64,000 nt of DNA from Magnolia sinica (GCF_029962835.1 NC_080588.1:67982501-68046500), one strand, 5' to 3'; numbered from the stretch's first letter, positions 35,765 through 47,905 are shown. Notes: generated by a model not told the origin, from the letters alone. Program-made: numbers and translations.

Positions 35765-37009
35765 GGAAGCGGATTGCATGCCAAATTTCATAGGCCCTAC
35801 CATGATGTATGTGTTATATCCAAACCATCCATCGATTCGGCGAGATCATTTTAGGGCATGAGCCCAAAAATGAGGTAGATCCAAATCTCAAGTGGACCAC
35901 ACTACAGCTAGCAGTGGGTAGAGGTGTACATGAGTCGAGTTGAGCCGAGCTTTGCCCAGCTCGTGCTCGGCTTGGACTGCTTGAGTCTCAGCTCGTGCTC
36001 GGCTCGGCTTGGCCTTCAAGCTCGGAACAGCAGCTCGTGCTCAGCTTGTTCAAGTTCGAGTCGAGTTTGAGCAGATTTTGAGCCAAGTTTGGGCAGAGTT
36101 TTCGAGTCGAGTTCCAATAACATCAGAATGTTTCACAGATCAACCTGATTTTGGGGCCCTAGAGGTAACATATTTCACAGATCAGCAATGAGGAATTGGA
36201 TTTCAGTTTGAAATTGAAAGAACACTTACCGAAGAGAGTAGAGAGAGAGAGAGAGAGGATAGGTGCAGGGAGAAGCTGACAGGGGTAACAGCCGAGAGGG
36301 GCGAGCGGGCGGGCGGTGCGGGTAATAGCTGACAGGGGCGGGCGGGTGGCCGTGCGGTGTAGTGAGAAGGCTGAGGGTGAGAGAGAGAGAGAGAGGTGCA
36401 CGGTTCGAGTTTTCAAAAGGGGTAGGGATGTAACTAGGGTTTTTTTCTTTTTTGAAATGGGTATATATACTACATGAGTCGAGTCCGAGTCAAGCCGAGT
36501 TCAAGTATTTTTCGAGTCGAGTCGATCATTTCGAGCTCCAAAAATCAGCTCGACTCGGTTTGAACTCTGCTTCGAGCCGAGTCAAGTTGAGCTTTTTCGA
36601 GTCGAGTCGAGTCGAGCGAGTTACCAAGCTAACTCTGCTCGTGTACAGCTTTAGCGGTGGGGATTGAATGCTTACAATTGAAAACTTCTTAGGGGTCACA
36701 AAAGTTGTATCAAACTGATATTTGTTTTTTTCCCTTCACCTAGGTCTGTGTGACCTTATGAGAAGGTTGGATGGAAAATTAACATCATGCTGGGCCCTAG
36801 GAAGGTTTCAACGGTAGGCATCATTGTGCCCACTGCCTTTTGTGGTGTGGTCCACTTGAGCTTTGGATCCGCATCATTTTTGGGATCATGCCCTAAATTA
36901 TCTCGTGAAATGGATGGACGGTGTGGATATAACACATATATCATGGTGGGGCCCTCAAAACTTGGTGACATCAACACGTGGTATGTGGCGCGCCATGCAA
37001 TCCGCTTTC
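35765..37009. mobile_element. Hairpin MITE family A, split by a hAT MITE
   Basis: The left end GGAAGCGGATTGCATG is mirrored by CATGCAATCCGCTTTC at the right end (one mismatch). Arms carry CTACCATGATGTATGTGTTA and CACATATATCATGGTGG. The body is interrupted at 35918/36654. Flanking AGTGGTGTT and AGTGGCATC agree at six of nine positions, hinting at a decayed 9-bp MULE-type duplication. Confidence 0.75.
35919..36653. mobile_element. hAT MITE family C, copy 2, inside a family-A MITE
   Basis: The ends TAGAGGTGTACATGAG and (inverted) CTCGTGTACAGCTTTA match family C. It is flanked by 8-bp duplications GCAGTGGG (35911-35918) and GCGGTGGG (36654-36661) with one mismatch. The 735-bp interior has GAGTCGAGTCGAG motifs and a (GA)n run near 36238-36256. 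Confidence 0.82.
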
Positions 37010-37695
37010 AGTGGCATCCTTCTCACAACTGATTGAAGAGATCTAGCTTTTCGTATAAAAAAATTATGAGAGGCACACCCAAGCTCACCATAACGTGTAT
37101 GCAAAATTCACTCCGACCATTAGTTGTGTAATCCCATGTTAGACCCAAGGCCAAAAAATCGGGCTGACCTGTGATTCAGATGGGCCTCACGAAAAGAAAC
37201 AGTTGGGAGATATGTCCAACGTTATAGGGCCCACCCTGAAGATTATAAGAAATCCACTTTAACCATTAGATTCCACAAAAGCATTTAAGTGTAGGGCCCA
37301 AGAGTCAGGACAATCCATGATTCAAATGGGTCACACGGAGGGCAAATAGTTTGGAGGGTGGGCATCACTATGTACATTGTTTCCAATCGTATAGTCCACC
37401 TAAATCATGGCTTTTTAATATCTAGGCCTAAAATTAGCTCATGCAAATAGTGGTTAGATTGGATTTTCAAAGACACAACAAGTTAGGGTCAACATAGCTT
37501 CTGGTTTTTTCAAAGTGTAATTTCCTTGCGCCCAGGGGAAAGACTGGGCTTTTGGTTCTTTGAAATTCTCCTATCAAAGGTAATTTTGACTTTTCATCCT
37601 CCATCCGTATAGTCATAGGAGCGTTTTAGTAAATATGAACAGTCAAAAGCATTTTACGGGAATATCATATGCTCCTAGGAATTTTCGGATAAAAG

Positions 37696-38028
37696 ACCCT
37701 TTGTTTTATTATTTTGTATTACTATTTACTAATTATAAATAATAATTAGTAATTAGTAAGAAACAATTAGAAGTTCCTAACTTTATTTGCTAATATTATT
37801 TAAAAAGCTTTCTAATTTTTTTTTTTGTTTTGTTTGTTCTCTATCGATTTCTTAGTAAAAGTATAAAACTCCTAGGTCGTCTATATTATATGCATTTAGT
37901 GTTATAGGATATAGTGCTTTAGTATTTTTATCTTGGGTCATCTTTCGATGATCCAAATTGTTTATATGATAGGCCTCACCTTGGATTGGGGACATAGCCA
38001 AAAAAAAAAAACCCTTGTAGATTAGAAT
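37696..38028. other. AT-rich spacer
   Basis: No gene or structured repeat is recognised. The stretch is mostly A and T, with homopolymer runs near 37818 and 38002. Confidence 0.5.
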
Positions 38029-38880
38029 CAGTGTTTTAAATAGCGAATAGTGTGTAGTGTAGCGTTCACCCCTCAGAAGTGTAAAAACTTAAGCTACATA
38101 GCATGTTGCATAAGCTACATGCTACTTCTAGATTTTTAATTAAGGATGGGCTTGGTTGTGCCCAATGTTTTAAATAGCGAATGACGTGTATCACAGCGCT
38201 CACCCCTTTGAAGCATGAGGTGTAAGCTACATTGTGTGTAGCACAATCTAAATGCTAGTTCTAGATTTTTAATCAAGGTTGCACTTAGCTGCACCAATTT
38301 CATGATATTAGCCAAATTAGACTGATTGATAATGAAATTTAACAAAATTTCACAATATTTGTTGCAACCAAATGTAACCTAAAGTAACAGGAAAGGGTAA
38401 TCATTGAGTATAAAGGTAAAGAAATGAGCAATGAAACTGATTTAATACTGTTACATTATTTTTACTAAAAGCATTGAGAAGATTAACTAATTTTTGTTAG
38501 AAGTAGAAAAATGTAATAAATTATTTAAAGCATTAATTGATTTTAATGTTGTAGTGAAAGTATCTTGCAACGTGAGCTACATAGCATGTAGTTTAGTCAA
38601 TGTAGCGTGTAGCGTTTGCAAATTATCATGTAGCATAGGCTAAATGTGGCTTGACCTATTTCATAAGCTATGTAACGTTAAGGCCAAGATACGCTATGTA
38701 ACGTTAAGGCCAAGATACGCTATGTAGCGTAAGCTATGCACTACATAGCATAGCTAATTAAAACATTGACTGTGCTAAATATCATGATATTTTGCACCAA
38801 ATTAGTCTGATTAGTAATGAAATTTAGGTGCAACCAAACTAACCTAAAATAATAGGAAAAATAGGCAAAGAAAGTATAAA
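38029..38880. repeat. Inverted-repeat element with TAGCGTAAGCTACAT-type motifs
   Basis: CAGTGTTTTAAATAGCGAAT at the left resembles the inverse of 38755-38772 (GCTAATTAAAACATTGACTG). The interior has internal duplications: the TTTTAAATAGCGAATG block twice and the CAACCAAA(C)TAACCTAAA block twice. The part 38390-38720 recurs at 42590-42930. It looks like a non-autonomous DNA transposon with internal repeats. Confidence 0.5.
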
Positions 38881-38984
38881 TGTTGTTAAAATATATAAAG
38901 GCATTTCCTTGTTAGTATAAATTATGTTAGGCCCTTGTTGCAAGCTAGGTATCATTAGTATTAGGTACTCCAGTTTGAGGGGAA

Positions 38985-39456
38985 GTGTTGAAAGGAAAAA
39001 ATAAAAAAATAAAAAAAATTTAACCAAGTTGGACAGGTATAAAAAAAGAGTTGAATAAATGCAATGGGCTTGGGACCAATCCATCTAGAAGGCCTAAGGC
39101 CAATGTTGCACGCGGTTATATATATATATATATATATATTGGAGTATAGGGTTGAAGTACACAAGCAACCCTTCTCTCCCTTCTCTCTACATTCTACCTC
39201 TCTTTTAACTCTCCCTCATTTTTTATCACTTTTTTTTTTCCCTGCATTGTTATTACTGATTAGCCTGACGCTCAAGCCGAGCATGCATTGCACATTGCCC
39301 ATGTAAAGAGCCTACCATTAATCAACTATGGTAGCTGGCTAATTTATTAGTGATGATTTTCTTCACCAATCCCATCCCTCTGTTGATAGCTTGATTTTGA
39401 CTTCAGCCCCAACTATTCATGTGAGATGTAGTTCATTAGCTACATATGAACCTTGA
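38985..39456 (+). repeat. LTR-like fossil fragment
   Basis: A purine tract TTTGAGGGGAAG is followed by TGTTGAAAGG, the typical boundary between polypurine tract and LTR start. A TATATATA run lies near 39118-39138, then a pyrimidine-rich stretch. The downstream half recurs in inverted orientation at about 41770-42190. No internal genes adjoin. The family is probably copia, tentatively. Confidence 0.45.
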
Positions 39457-39476
39457 TGTTGAGGCGGAGGCTCTTG

Positions 39477-39492
39477 AAGAGCAAGGGCATGT
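39477..39492. repeat. Target-site duplication of the 39493 LINE, left copy
   Basis: AAGAGCAAGGGCATGT here is identical to 41046-41061, just after the A-rich tail of the LINE. A 16-bp perfect duplication is typical of target-primed reverse transcription. Confidence 0.85.
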
Positions 39493-41045
39493 TCAAATCT
39501 ATAATCTAGGGAGTCAATATGGACAATCAGGAAGTTAGCGACATGGTAGATCTCATGGGGTGCTCCTCGGGATCTTTCCTGGCGACTTTCGTGGGCCTTC
39601 CTTTATGCATCAGCCGTCCAAAAAAAACCAATGGGACAAGGTCATATAGCGTTTTCATCATCACTTGGCTACGTGGAAATGTCGTTACCTATCTATCGGT
39701 GGCCGGCTCACGCTGATTAAAGCAGCGTTATCTAATCTCCCAACTTACTTCATGTCTTGGTTTCGCTACCCTGTTACGGTCCTTAAATCCATAGACTCCC
39801 TCAGGCGCAATTTCCTCTGGCGCGGGAAGGATGATAAGAAGAATTTCAATCTGATGGAATGGAGACAAGTATGCAAACCGATAACAGAGGGGGGCGCAGG
39901 CGTAAAGGAATTAAAAACGATGAATCAGGCTCTCTTAGGGAAATGGATTTGGAGACTTGGTACGGAAAAGAACAGTCTGTGGAATAAAATTATAAAAGGC
40001 AAATATGGGAGTTCGAAAGGAGATTGGTGGACTTCAGAGTCTTCTTTGTATAGGGCTTCCGTGATCTGGAAAGGCATTTATCGCCTACAAAAAGATGTCA
40101 TCCAATGGATAGGTTTTACAGTAGGCAAAGGTGACTGCATTCACTTCTGGATGGATATCTGGCTTGGAGACACCCCGCCGAAAGAGAAATTCCCCTCCAT
40201 TTTCCACCTTGCCGAGAGGAAGAACAGTTTCATTGTTGATAACTATTCTATCGTAGCAAATAGAGTAGTTTGGAATATTAAATGTCGTAGGAACTTGGAG
40301 GATTGGGAAATTAGTGAGTTCGTAGAGCTTCTGGACTACGTGCATCATGTTATTCTGAACCAGTCTTTGAAGGAGAGTCTAACGTGGAAAGCTGACAAAT
40401 CCTCAGTTTTCACAGTCAGATCTCTTTACATGCATCTCTCTCTCAGTCACGGTAGATCCTCTTCACAGGGTATTCATTTCCTTTGGAAGTATGCTGTCCC
40501 CCCAAAATTTATCGTGTTCGGTTGGCTGACTGGGAAAAGGAAAATCCTCACCATAGATAACCTCAGGAAAAGAGGCATGGTCTTAACCAATGTATGCATC
40601 TGTTGCTTGAAAGCAGAAGAATCTGTGGACCATCTGTTGATCCACTGCCCGTTTGCTCAGGCCATTTGGTCAGATATCATCTCTTGCTTCAAGGTCAGTT
40701 GTGGTTTCCCTAGGGATGTAGAAGCGCTTATTAAGGCTTGGCATGGCGTTAAAATAGGTAGGCCAACATCTCGTATATGGCAGATGGTGATCATGGCAAT
40801 ATGGTGGGGGGTGTGGACAGAAAGAAACAACCGCTGTTTCCGCAACAAATCAAAATCTTCTCACGGCGTGGCTTCTTACGTCAAATGTCTGATGGCGGAA
40901 TGGGTTTTCCATATGGATGGGCCTGATGTAGATCTAGCCTTTATTAAGGCTTAGCTTTCCTTCTGCTATCTCAGCATTGTTCTTTGTTTGTTCTGTTTTT
41001 CTTTCTCTCTTAATATAAGTTATCCTTCAAAAAAAAAGAGAAAAA
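39493..41045 (+). mobile_element. 5'-truncated LINE (L1-type) with intact target-site duplication
   Basis: The 3' third of an ORF2 is present. An open frame at 39665-40954 encodes LSIGGRLTLIKAALSNLPTY, then FLWRGKDDKKNFNLMEW, WMDIWLGDTPPKEKFPS, the zinc motif CICCLKAEESVDHLLIHCPF and WWGVWTERNNRCFRN. That is the C-terminal region after the RT palm and the zf-RVT domain. The tail is A-rich (41030-41047). Perfect 16-bp duplications flank it. The long open frame and perfect duplication point to a recent insertion, but without the RT active site it could not move itself. Confidence 0.92.
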
Positions 41046-41061
41046 AAGAGCAAGGGCATGT

Positions 41062-41769
41062 GGGGGAGGCAGAGGTTCTTGATGTTGAGAAGTTCCCAAC
41101 TGTAGTGGCATTGAGGGAGGGGAAGAAGGCATGTGTGTTATATGCGCATATGGACGAGGGCATGTTGGGAAATGTGGAGAGGATGGAGTTTAGCATTGAG
41201 GAGATCGAGTTGGGGAGAGAGAGAAGGAGAGAAGGTTTGGGTTTTTGTGTTGGTCGGGTTGGGATTGGTTTATTTCATGTATTGGAGATATCAGATGGGG
41301 TGGCTTGTTAAAATCATAAATAAAAAGAGGGTCTGAACCATAAAAAAGATGGGGCTTGTTCTTTGTTTTTGTTAAAAAAAAGGTACACCATTGGTAGAAA
41401 ACTGGTAATAATGTAGCCTTTCTTCTACAAGAAACTTTAATACTTTGGCTAAGTGTGGTAGGTGTTATGCATGCACGAGATTCAGGCCATATTCATAAGG
41501 TACTCCTAATGGCTACTAGTTGAAAGATCAAGCTGTTCAATGAAAAGTGGGACACACACCTACAAGAAAAATGGCATGTTACATAGGATAACCAATTCAT
41601 ACCCAACATACATGCACAACCCTCCCCATGAGTGGACAAGATTGATTTTTGGGCTATGGTGGGGTCTACCTGTCGATCAACCTAGATCTTAGACATGCGT
41701 ATAACCCCACACACTTGGCTAGAGTATCAACGTTTTTCTCCTAGAAGAAAAGCTATGTTATTAGCAGGT
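41062..41769. other. Spacer after the LINE
   Basis: No gene is recognised. The first 250 bases (GGGGGAGGCAGAGGTTCTTG onward) are G-rich and repeat-like; the sequence before the LINE (GATGTTGAGGCGGAGGCTC) looks related to them. Confidence 0.4.
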
Positions 41770-42190
41770 TTTTGTCAGTGGTGTACCTCATAAACCACAT
41801 CTTACATGAATGGTTGGGGCTGAAGTCAAAATTGTCAATGGAAGGATGGAGTTTGTGACAGCTCTAAATAATTACTGAATGTCTGCTTTGACATTCAGCC
41901 AGCTATCATGGGTGATCAATGGTTAGCCCTTGACATGGGCAGCATGCAATGCATGTGCTGGTTAAGTGTAGGGCTCATCAGTAGAAACGGTGCTGGAGAA
42001 GAAAGAGATGGAAGAGAAGAAGGGGGAGAGTAAGAGAGTGGTAAAAGAGAGGGAGAGGTAGAATGTAGAGAGAAGGGTTGATTATGTACTTCAATCCTAA
42101 ACTCCAAGATCTTTATTTTTTAAAAACCAAACCATGTGTAAAACATGTTTGGTCTTAGGTCCTTTTATATGTGTTACCCAAGCCCATTAC
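41770..42190 (-). repeat. LTR-like fossil fragment, inverted partner of 38985-39456
   Basis: The reverse complement shares GAGTTTAGGATTGAAGTACA, ACCCTTCTCTC, TGCATTGCATGCTGCCCATG and TTTTGACTTCAGCCCCAAC with the 39060-39430 fragment. The two copies therefore face each other around the LINE. They are diverged and no target duplication is visible. Confidence 0.45.
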
Positions 42191-42196
42191 ACTATT

Positions 42197-42557
42197 TAAT
42201 TCTCTCCTGCTTCAAGGTTAGTTGGTGCTTCCCTAGAGATGTGGACATGCTCCTTAAGGCCTGGCATGGTGTCAGATTAGGCAAACCCATTTCTTGGGTC
42301 TGGCGGATGGCAATCTTGGCGGTTTGGTGGGCTGTCTGGATAGAAAGAAACAATAGGTATTTTCAGAATGAAGCGAAGCCTCCCCACTTAGTCTCCTCCT
42401 ATGTTAAATGTTTCATTGCTAAATGGGTGTTCCATAGGGATGGGCTCAATGTAGATTTATCATTCCTTCAGTCTTAAAGGTTCTGCCTCCTTTGCAGTTC
42501 CTTTCTTTTGTTTTGTTCTCCTTCTTTTAATACAAGTTACCTTTCAAAAAAAAAAAA
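42197..42557 (+). mobile_element. Short 3' LINE fragment, same family as 39493-41045
   Basis: The frame CFKVSWCFPRDVDMLLKAWH continues to WWAVWIERNNRYFQN and ends in a terminal A run (42546-42564). It parallels the C-terminus of the neighbouring LINE (CFKVSCGFPRDVEALIKAWH). Only the last 95 or so codons remain, a severe 5' truncation. Confidence 0.85.
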
Positions 42558-42589
42558 AAAAAACTCAGTGCAGAACCTATTTAGTTAGG

Positions 42590-42930
42590 TCCAGATTTAT
42601 TTTTTCATTGCAACAAAAGTAAATAAGAGCAACCTAATTGATTTAATACTATTACTTATATTATTTTACTAGAATCATTGAAAATATTAAATAATGAAAA
42701 ATGTAACAAATCATTAAAAACATTAATTGATTTTAATGTTTTAGTGAAAAGGAACTCATATTGTAAGCTATATAGCGTATACCAAAATAACTTGTAATGT
42801 AAGCTGCATAGCTTATACTATAGGCCATGTAGTGTGTAACGTATGCAAAATTAGCATGTAGAGTAGGCTATGTGTGACTGAGTTATTTTCATGATCTACG
42901 TGGTGTTAACGCCAAGCTAGCTACACCTTG
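42590..42930. repeat. Partial second copy of the 38390-38720 repeat
   Basis: It shares ATTGATTTTAATGTT, TGATTTAATACT and AGTAGGCTATGTGTGACT-like segments with 38390-38720, in the same orientation. It has no terminal repeats. Confidence 0.55.
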
Positions 42931-44269
42931 TGACAAAAGAGAAGACATGCAGCTAAACTTTACGGAAAGAGAAGGGAGTCAAGGATCTACTACTCTAAGC
43001 TTCTTAAAGGCAGTTGGCAAGGGTATGCCTCTGGGACTCTTGGGTCTTGAGAAGCGTATCCCAAACCATAACTAGTAGGAAGATTCGAGGGTTCGTTTCT
43101 ACCCGGATCTCTGGAACCAAGGCACTCCGTAGAAATAAAAATCATCTAAAGATGGAATCTCTACATTTTGTTTAATTATTATTGCTTGCTACATTCTCTT
43201 TCTTTTATATCCCTTTCCTCTGTCATTTTATTTTATTTTATTCGGACAAAGGAATTTTGCCCGGAGTTCTAATCCATGAACTTTGATTCACATAAAGTAG
43301 AGACATGTACAAGCGCAAAAGGTACATAACACCTTTCATCCTAATTGTGGCCCTTACATGGATCTTTGGAAAGTTAGACCGTACTGAAGTCCTTCAAACA
43401 AAATTATCAATCTTAACACTTGGATTATTTGGCTCTACGAATTTAGCCTTCAGTAGATTACAAGATTTTTGGCTAGGGGCAACCCCTTTCCCTTTGTGGA
43501 AGTTTTGCTGGCAGATTTTGATATGGGATGGTTCCTTCTGTGAATGCTGACAAATCTCAGATCTACAAATGGCTGTAGTTTATAGAGCCACCTAACCGGG
43601 AAGTTAAATCGATGATTTTGACTCGAATGACTCCACATATGGTCCTGCTTTTAGAGATTCAAGCAAGGGCCTCAATTATGGAGGAAGGTATGAATCACCT
43701 TCTTTGCCCGCCCGTGTGTGGTCTTCACTTTCTGGGATTCGAGTTTTAGGGCTAGTGCTGCAGGCAAAAGGCCCACAAAACAATGGCAATCTAAGGAAAA
43801 TAATGCAAGCAATAACAAAATAAAATAATGCAAGTGAGCAGGAGGTGTAGAAAAGAAGAGAATATAGCAAAATAGCAAACAGAACTCCATTTCAAAGTGT
43901 CTTCTAGTTCTCATGGTGGACCTTGATTAGATATTTGGGGGAGGAAGAACAACAGTCCTCCCTGACTGCTTGGCCATTAGACATTTTCTCATGGCATGCC
44001 TCTTTTGCCAACATCTAAAGGAAGACTCCTGAAGCTCCCAAACTCCCTTACCCTTCTCTTTCTTTAATGCCCGTTCTTCTCTTTCGAGAATGGGTGACTA
44101 AGGTGTTCCTCTTGCTAGAGATTTGAGGGAAGAAAGAAGAACAAGACAGTTTTACTCTACTGCTTGGCCAATTGACACGTCCTTGTGGTGTGTCCCTTTT
44201 GCCAACACCTAAGGGAAGACTCCTGAAGCTCTTAGATCCTCACATTCTACTCCTTGAGATTAAGGATAT

Positions 44270-44425
44270 GATGGCTAATGATGCGGGTGTAGAGGCTAAT
44301 GGTGGAGATGTAGAAGCTAATGGTGCGGGTTTAGAGGTTAATGGTGTGGGGCTTATTGGTGTAGAGGCTAATGTTGTGGGGACAAAGGTGTTAAGAGTGG
44401 AGGCTAATGGAAGAGGCCCAAGGCT
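44270..44425 (+). repeat. Degenerate minisatellite (GAGGCTAATGG-type units)
   Basis: Units like GTAGAGGCTAATGGTG recur about eight times with substitutions. In one frame they spell VEANG, but the surrounding frame has no recognisable protein. Confidence 0.65.
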
Positions 44426-45580
44426 AATGGGTTTTAATGGTTTTTTGTTATGTGCATTTCTTCATTTGCAATCCAGAGTCAAGTTAGCAATGACAGTGTC
44501 ACTGGCTACAGGCTATTTGCTGTGCTTGTCTGTCTTTTTCCGTGTAGTCTGCATTTGGTTGCACCAAATAGCATGATGATAAAATATTGTCGCGCCATTA
44601 AAAAAAAAAAAAACCATATTTATCAAAAAAACCTGCAGCCGTTTAGTTAAGATTGATTAGTTTTACTGGTTTGCCATGGTTTTGGGATCTTCAGCTTGGA
44701 CTTGCTCGTACCCATATTGCATCTTTCCACTAATTCATGTACATTTTCTGACAACTATCAAGACCCTTAAGAAATGTTATTTCTTTATTATTATCGATGA
44801 AGCTTTAGGCCATGAATCCATTCGTAAGTCTGAAGAGGCAAGCTGATTGATTAATAACTCATTTGAATTGCAAATTGGTAATGCAGAGATAGAAGATGCT
44901 AGCCATTATTTGTAGAAGGCTCATCCAACTCTGAGGATCCTCCTCTCCACAAAGGTAAGCATGAATCTATTGTTTCATTGCTTCTGCAATCTTTTTCTGA
45001 TAATTTTGTGCTTAGGGAGTTTTATTTGCTTGTGTTCTACTCCTGGTCATTGATGCTCTCTGAGATTCTAGGTGGACCAGTGATACGTATGGGAGCTTGC
45101 ATTCAACCTGGAGGGAGATGTGCTGTACCCATACACCTATGCACTCGTGAATCGTAAATGTTTGTAGAAATGTCATGGCTCCTCTGTACATAACATGTAT
45201 GTGTGCAAGTACATTTATATAATAGAATTTCTATGTGAATGTATGTATGGTTTAGATTACATGTGTGTGTAGGTTGGCAATGGATGCAGATGTGCTTCGG
45301 CAACTATTGTTTGATGGTGATAATGACTTCATTATGGCTCCCTTTGGGTCCTTGTATTGGTTAATCTTGGATTAGCCAATCAATGTATCTACTCCCAATC
45401 CATTGTTTGGAGTTTTTCATGGATTGACCCTCGCATGGCTGCTCAAATCTGCCTTGAAGAGTCACTTGAAAAAGGTGTGATTGCACAATCATGTATTTAG
45501 CAATCCAATTCAAAATGCTCCCTCGGAGAGGAGATTGATGATGCGACTTGTGTCAGCCATCACACTTGTGCGAGATCCGG

Positions 45581-45774
45581 GTCATCTATCAAGTAGGGCT
45601 TATCAGATCCCTGAAATTTTAGGGCATAAGCATCTCCATCCATAGCTAAGTTGGGCCTAAACACAAGAAACGATGAGGTCATCCATCAAGTAGGGCTTAT
45701 CAGATCCCTGAAATTTTAGGACACAAGCATCTCCACGCATAGCTGAGTTGGGCCTAAACACAAGAAACGATGAG
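45581..45774. repeat. 97-bp tandem duplication
   Basis: Two adjacent units begin GTCATC(T/C)ATCAAGTAGGG and end GAAACGATGAG, at 45581-45677 and 45678-45774. They differ at only a few bases. No function is seen. Confidence 0.85.
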
Positions 45775-45973
45775 GGGATGCCAACCATGGGCTGTGTGGC
45801 CCTCCACCAAAGAGGATCTGCTTTGGCAGAGTAGGCTGGTGTTGGAGTTTTGTAAAGGCCTAAAAAGGCAATTTTATAGGAAGGACGAGGCTCATCTCCT
45901 TTTTTGCAGGTTCCCTCAAATGCTGGTGTAGCCAAAATTGGGTGTGGGTGTATGTGCCAGTATGGGTGTGTTG

Positions 45974-47905
45974 TGTAACACTTTGAAATTCAAGTACATA
46001 GTGTGCACAATCGGACTTGAGTTTCGAGACGTAATTCGTACATTATGTGTATTTAATTTATTTCATTATACGATTATTCATAGGCAAAAATAATATTCAT
46101 TTTACATTTCAACTAGTTTCATTCACAATCATTTACATAAAATGATTTAAGCATCAACATACATCAATTCTTAAACATTTATAAGCATTCAATCAGCATA
46201 AATTAGGCATCATTCATGAGAATACTTGCTATAAACATGTAACAATTCAAGTAAATAAAACCAATTAAATGTTTAAAATCATATAACTAATACAATCATT
46301 CATTATATATGAGTCAGACCATCTTAACATGTAAATTTTCAATTAAATAATTAGGAACGATCCAAATGTGGCTTGTCCTTCTTTTGATAGATACAACGAC
46401 GTTTTCCGTGGGTCATGTTCAAGTTCCACTAGATGGTCTGATTTCTGAGCAACTTCATCAACTGTAACACCATTTGTACGGTTTGTCCATTAATAAAAAA
46501 GGTAAGTTGGTCAGGCTTAGTGAAATAATTTAGCATGTTTCATGTACATACCAATTAAAATAGTACAAGATATATAATACGAAATGACATGAATACACAT
46601 GATGTATAAATGCATCAGATGAGGTAATCGTTCATATGCTTGTGTTAGATTACCGTCAACTCGCATCCACTCGTTGGGTAGGCTTCCACATTTACTTAGG
46701 CATAGGCATGGCCCGCATCTGGTAACAATTCTATTAGGATCGATAATCTTCCAAGGAGGTCCCTCAAGATCAACAATGCAAAGTGTGTATGCGATGAATG
46801 ATGTATAATTTTATCATTTCATAACTATTCATAAATTCTTATCTTATTAGGAATATAAGTATGTGATTCCATCGACTATTAGTAATCAAATGTGAGATCA
46901 AAAATGAGCATGTGTCACAATTTCATCTATTGCCATCAGTTAAATCAACAAAATAATGCGTTAATCGATACAACACATTAATCAATTAACCACACAATCA
47001 ATTCTATTTTAATTTCTAAGAATATGAGATATATTAGGATTACTCACCTGTATCTAGCGGTGAAAAATCCACAGGATTGATTTGAATTCAAAAATCATAT
47101 AAATGATATACATCACATTATTATTTGATCAAATTTCATCACATAGTGGGTTCCCACCTTTGATTAATCACTTTAAGTGGATAACAACTATTAAACAAGC
47201 GCTAAAGAATTTATACATTCTTAATAAATTTCTGATTAAAGATTAATTTAATATTGTGAAAGTTTTTCCTTTATTATTTGATTAATGGGTTATTTACGTC
47301 TTTAAATAAGATTTAAATCGTCCATTGGCTTCTACTTGATCGATTTAAGGAAAAACCAATAAATCATCCAAATCTAGACCATCTAAGATCCACATTTTTC
47401 CTAAGACCATGTTAATAATAATCATTCTTATTATCATTATGGCTCACCTAATACATACAGATGGCCCCACACCAATTTATATAACCAAGATGTTTCCGTA
47501 TGAAATCCAAGATTTTTCATCGAATCATCCCATAAATCAATGTGATGATCGAGTAGCCGATCCACTTCGATCATTGTATGGATCTGACAAATATAAGCTA
47601 AATACACAAAAATTAATGAAAGATGAACAATAAACTTACCGGATTTGAGTTATACAAAGTTTTGCCTCTCTTTCTTTTTCTCAACTGTACGTAGAGTGTT
47701 TTTTTGTTAATGTTTGAGTTGGATTAGAACTACTCTTATCACACATTCCTTAAAAGGAATGACTCATTGCGAGGTTGAGAGATACAGGAAAGAATTAGAG
47801 AGAAAAAAAAATAGAGAGGTTATTATTATTATTATTATTATATTAAAAATTGTAGGCGTTATGTTACCCCCTCTAAAAGAAAGATCTTGTCCTTGAGATT
47901 TGGAA
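45974..47905 (-). repeat. Probable Ty3/gypsy LTR (fossil) with a stub of internal sequence
   Basis: On the minus strand, a purine tract (TTTTAGAGGGGG) is followed by an LTR-like sequence of about 1.9 kb. It ends in TTTGAATTTC-like sequence and GTGTTACA; read on the plus strand the body opens TGTAACACTTTG and ends GTTATGTTAC. A TGTAACAC start and a short stub encoding the tail of a pol protein beside the purine tract are familiar from Tekay/Del-type gypsy elements. No internal domain survives in the window. It is AT-rich and looks old. Confidence 0.45.

Larger units (their letters stand above)
35045..37695. mobile_element. Long-terminal-inverted-repeat element hosting nested MITEs
   Basis: Arms of about 640 bp at 35045-35690 and 37065-37695 are inverted copies. 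The outer segment ACCTGAAAATTCCTAGGAGC mirrors GCTCCTAGGAATTTTCGGAT. They also share GACTTTTCATCCTCCATCCG, ATGATTTAGGCGGACCA-type and ATTGTTTCC segments. Possible AT-rich target duplications (TTTGTTTT) flank it but are low-complexity. The middle holds a family-A MITE. No transposase is seen. Confidence 0.65.
42931..45973. other. Low-coding region with small tandem repeats
   Basis: No gene is recognised. Present are a minisatellite at about 44270-44425, exon-like segments near 44887-45300 (see findings) and a 97-bp tandem duplication at 45581-45774. Short open frames here show no family signature. Confidence 0.45.

Noticed and set aside
43305-43550. 81-codon open frame
   Set aside because: It has no recognisable domain, no gene-like context and a length expected by chance in this composition.
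44172-44576. 134-codon frame with VEANG repeats
   Set aside because: It is generated by a degenerate minisatellite; there is no conserved flanking protein sequence or gene structure.
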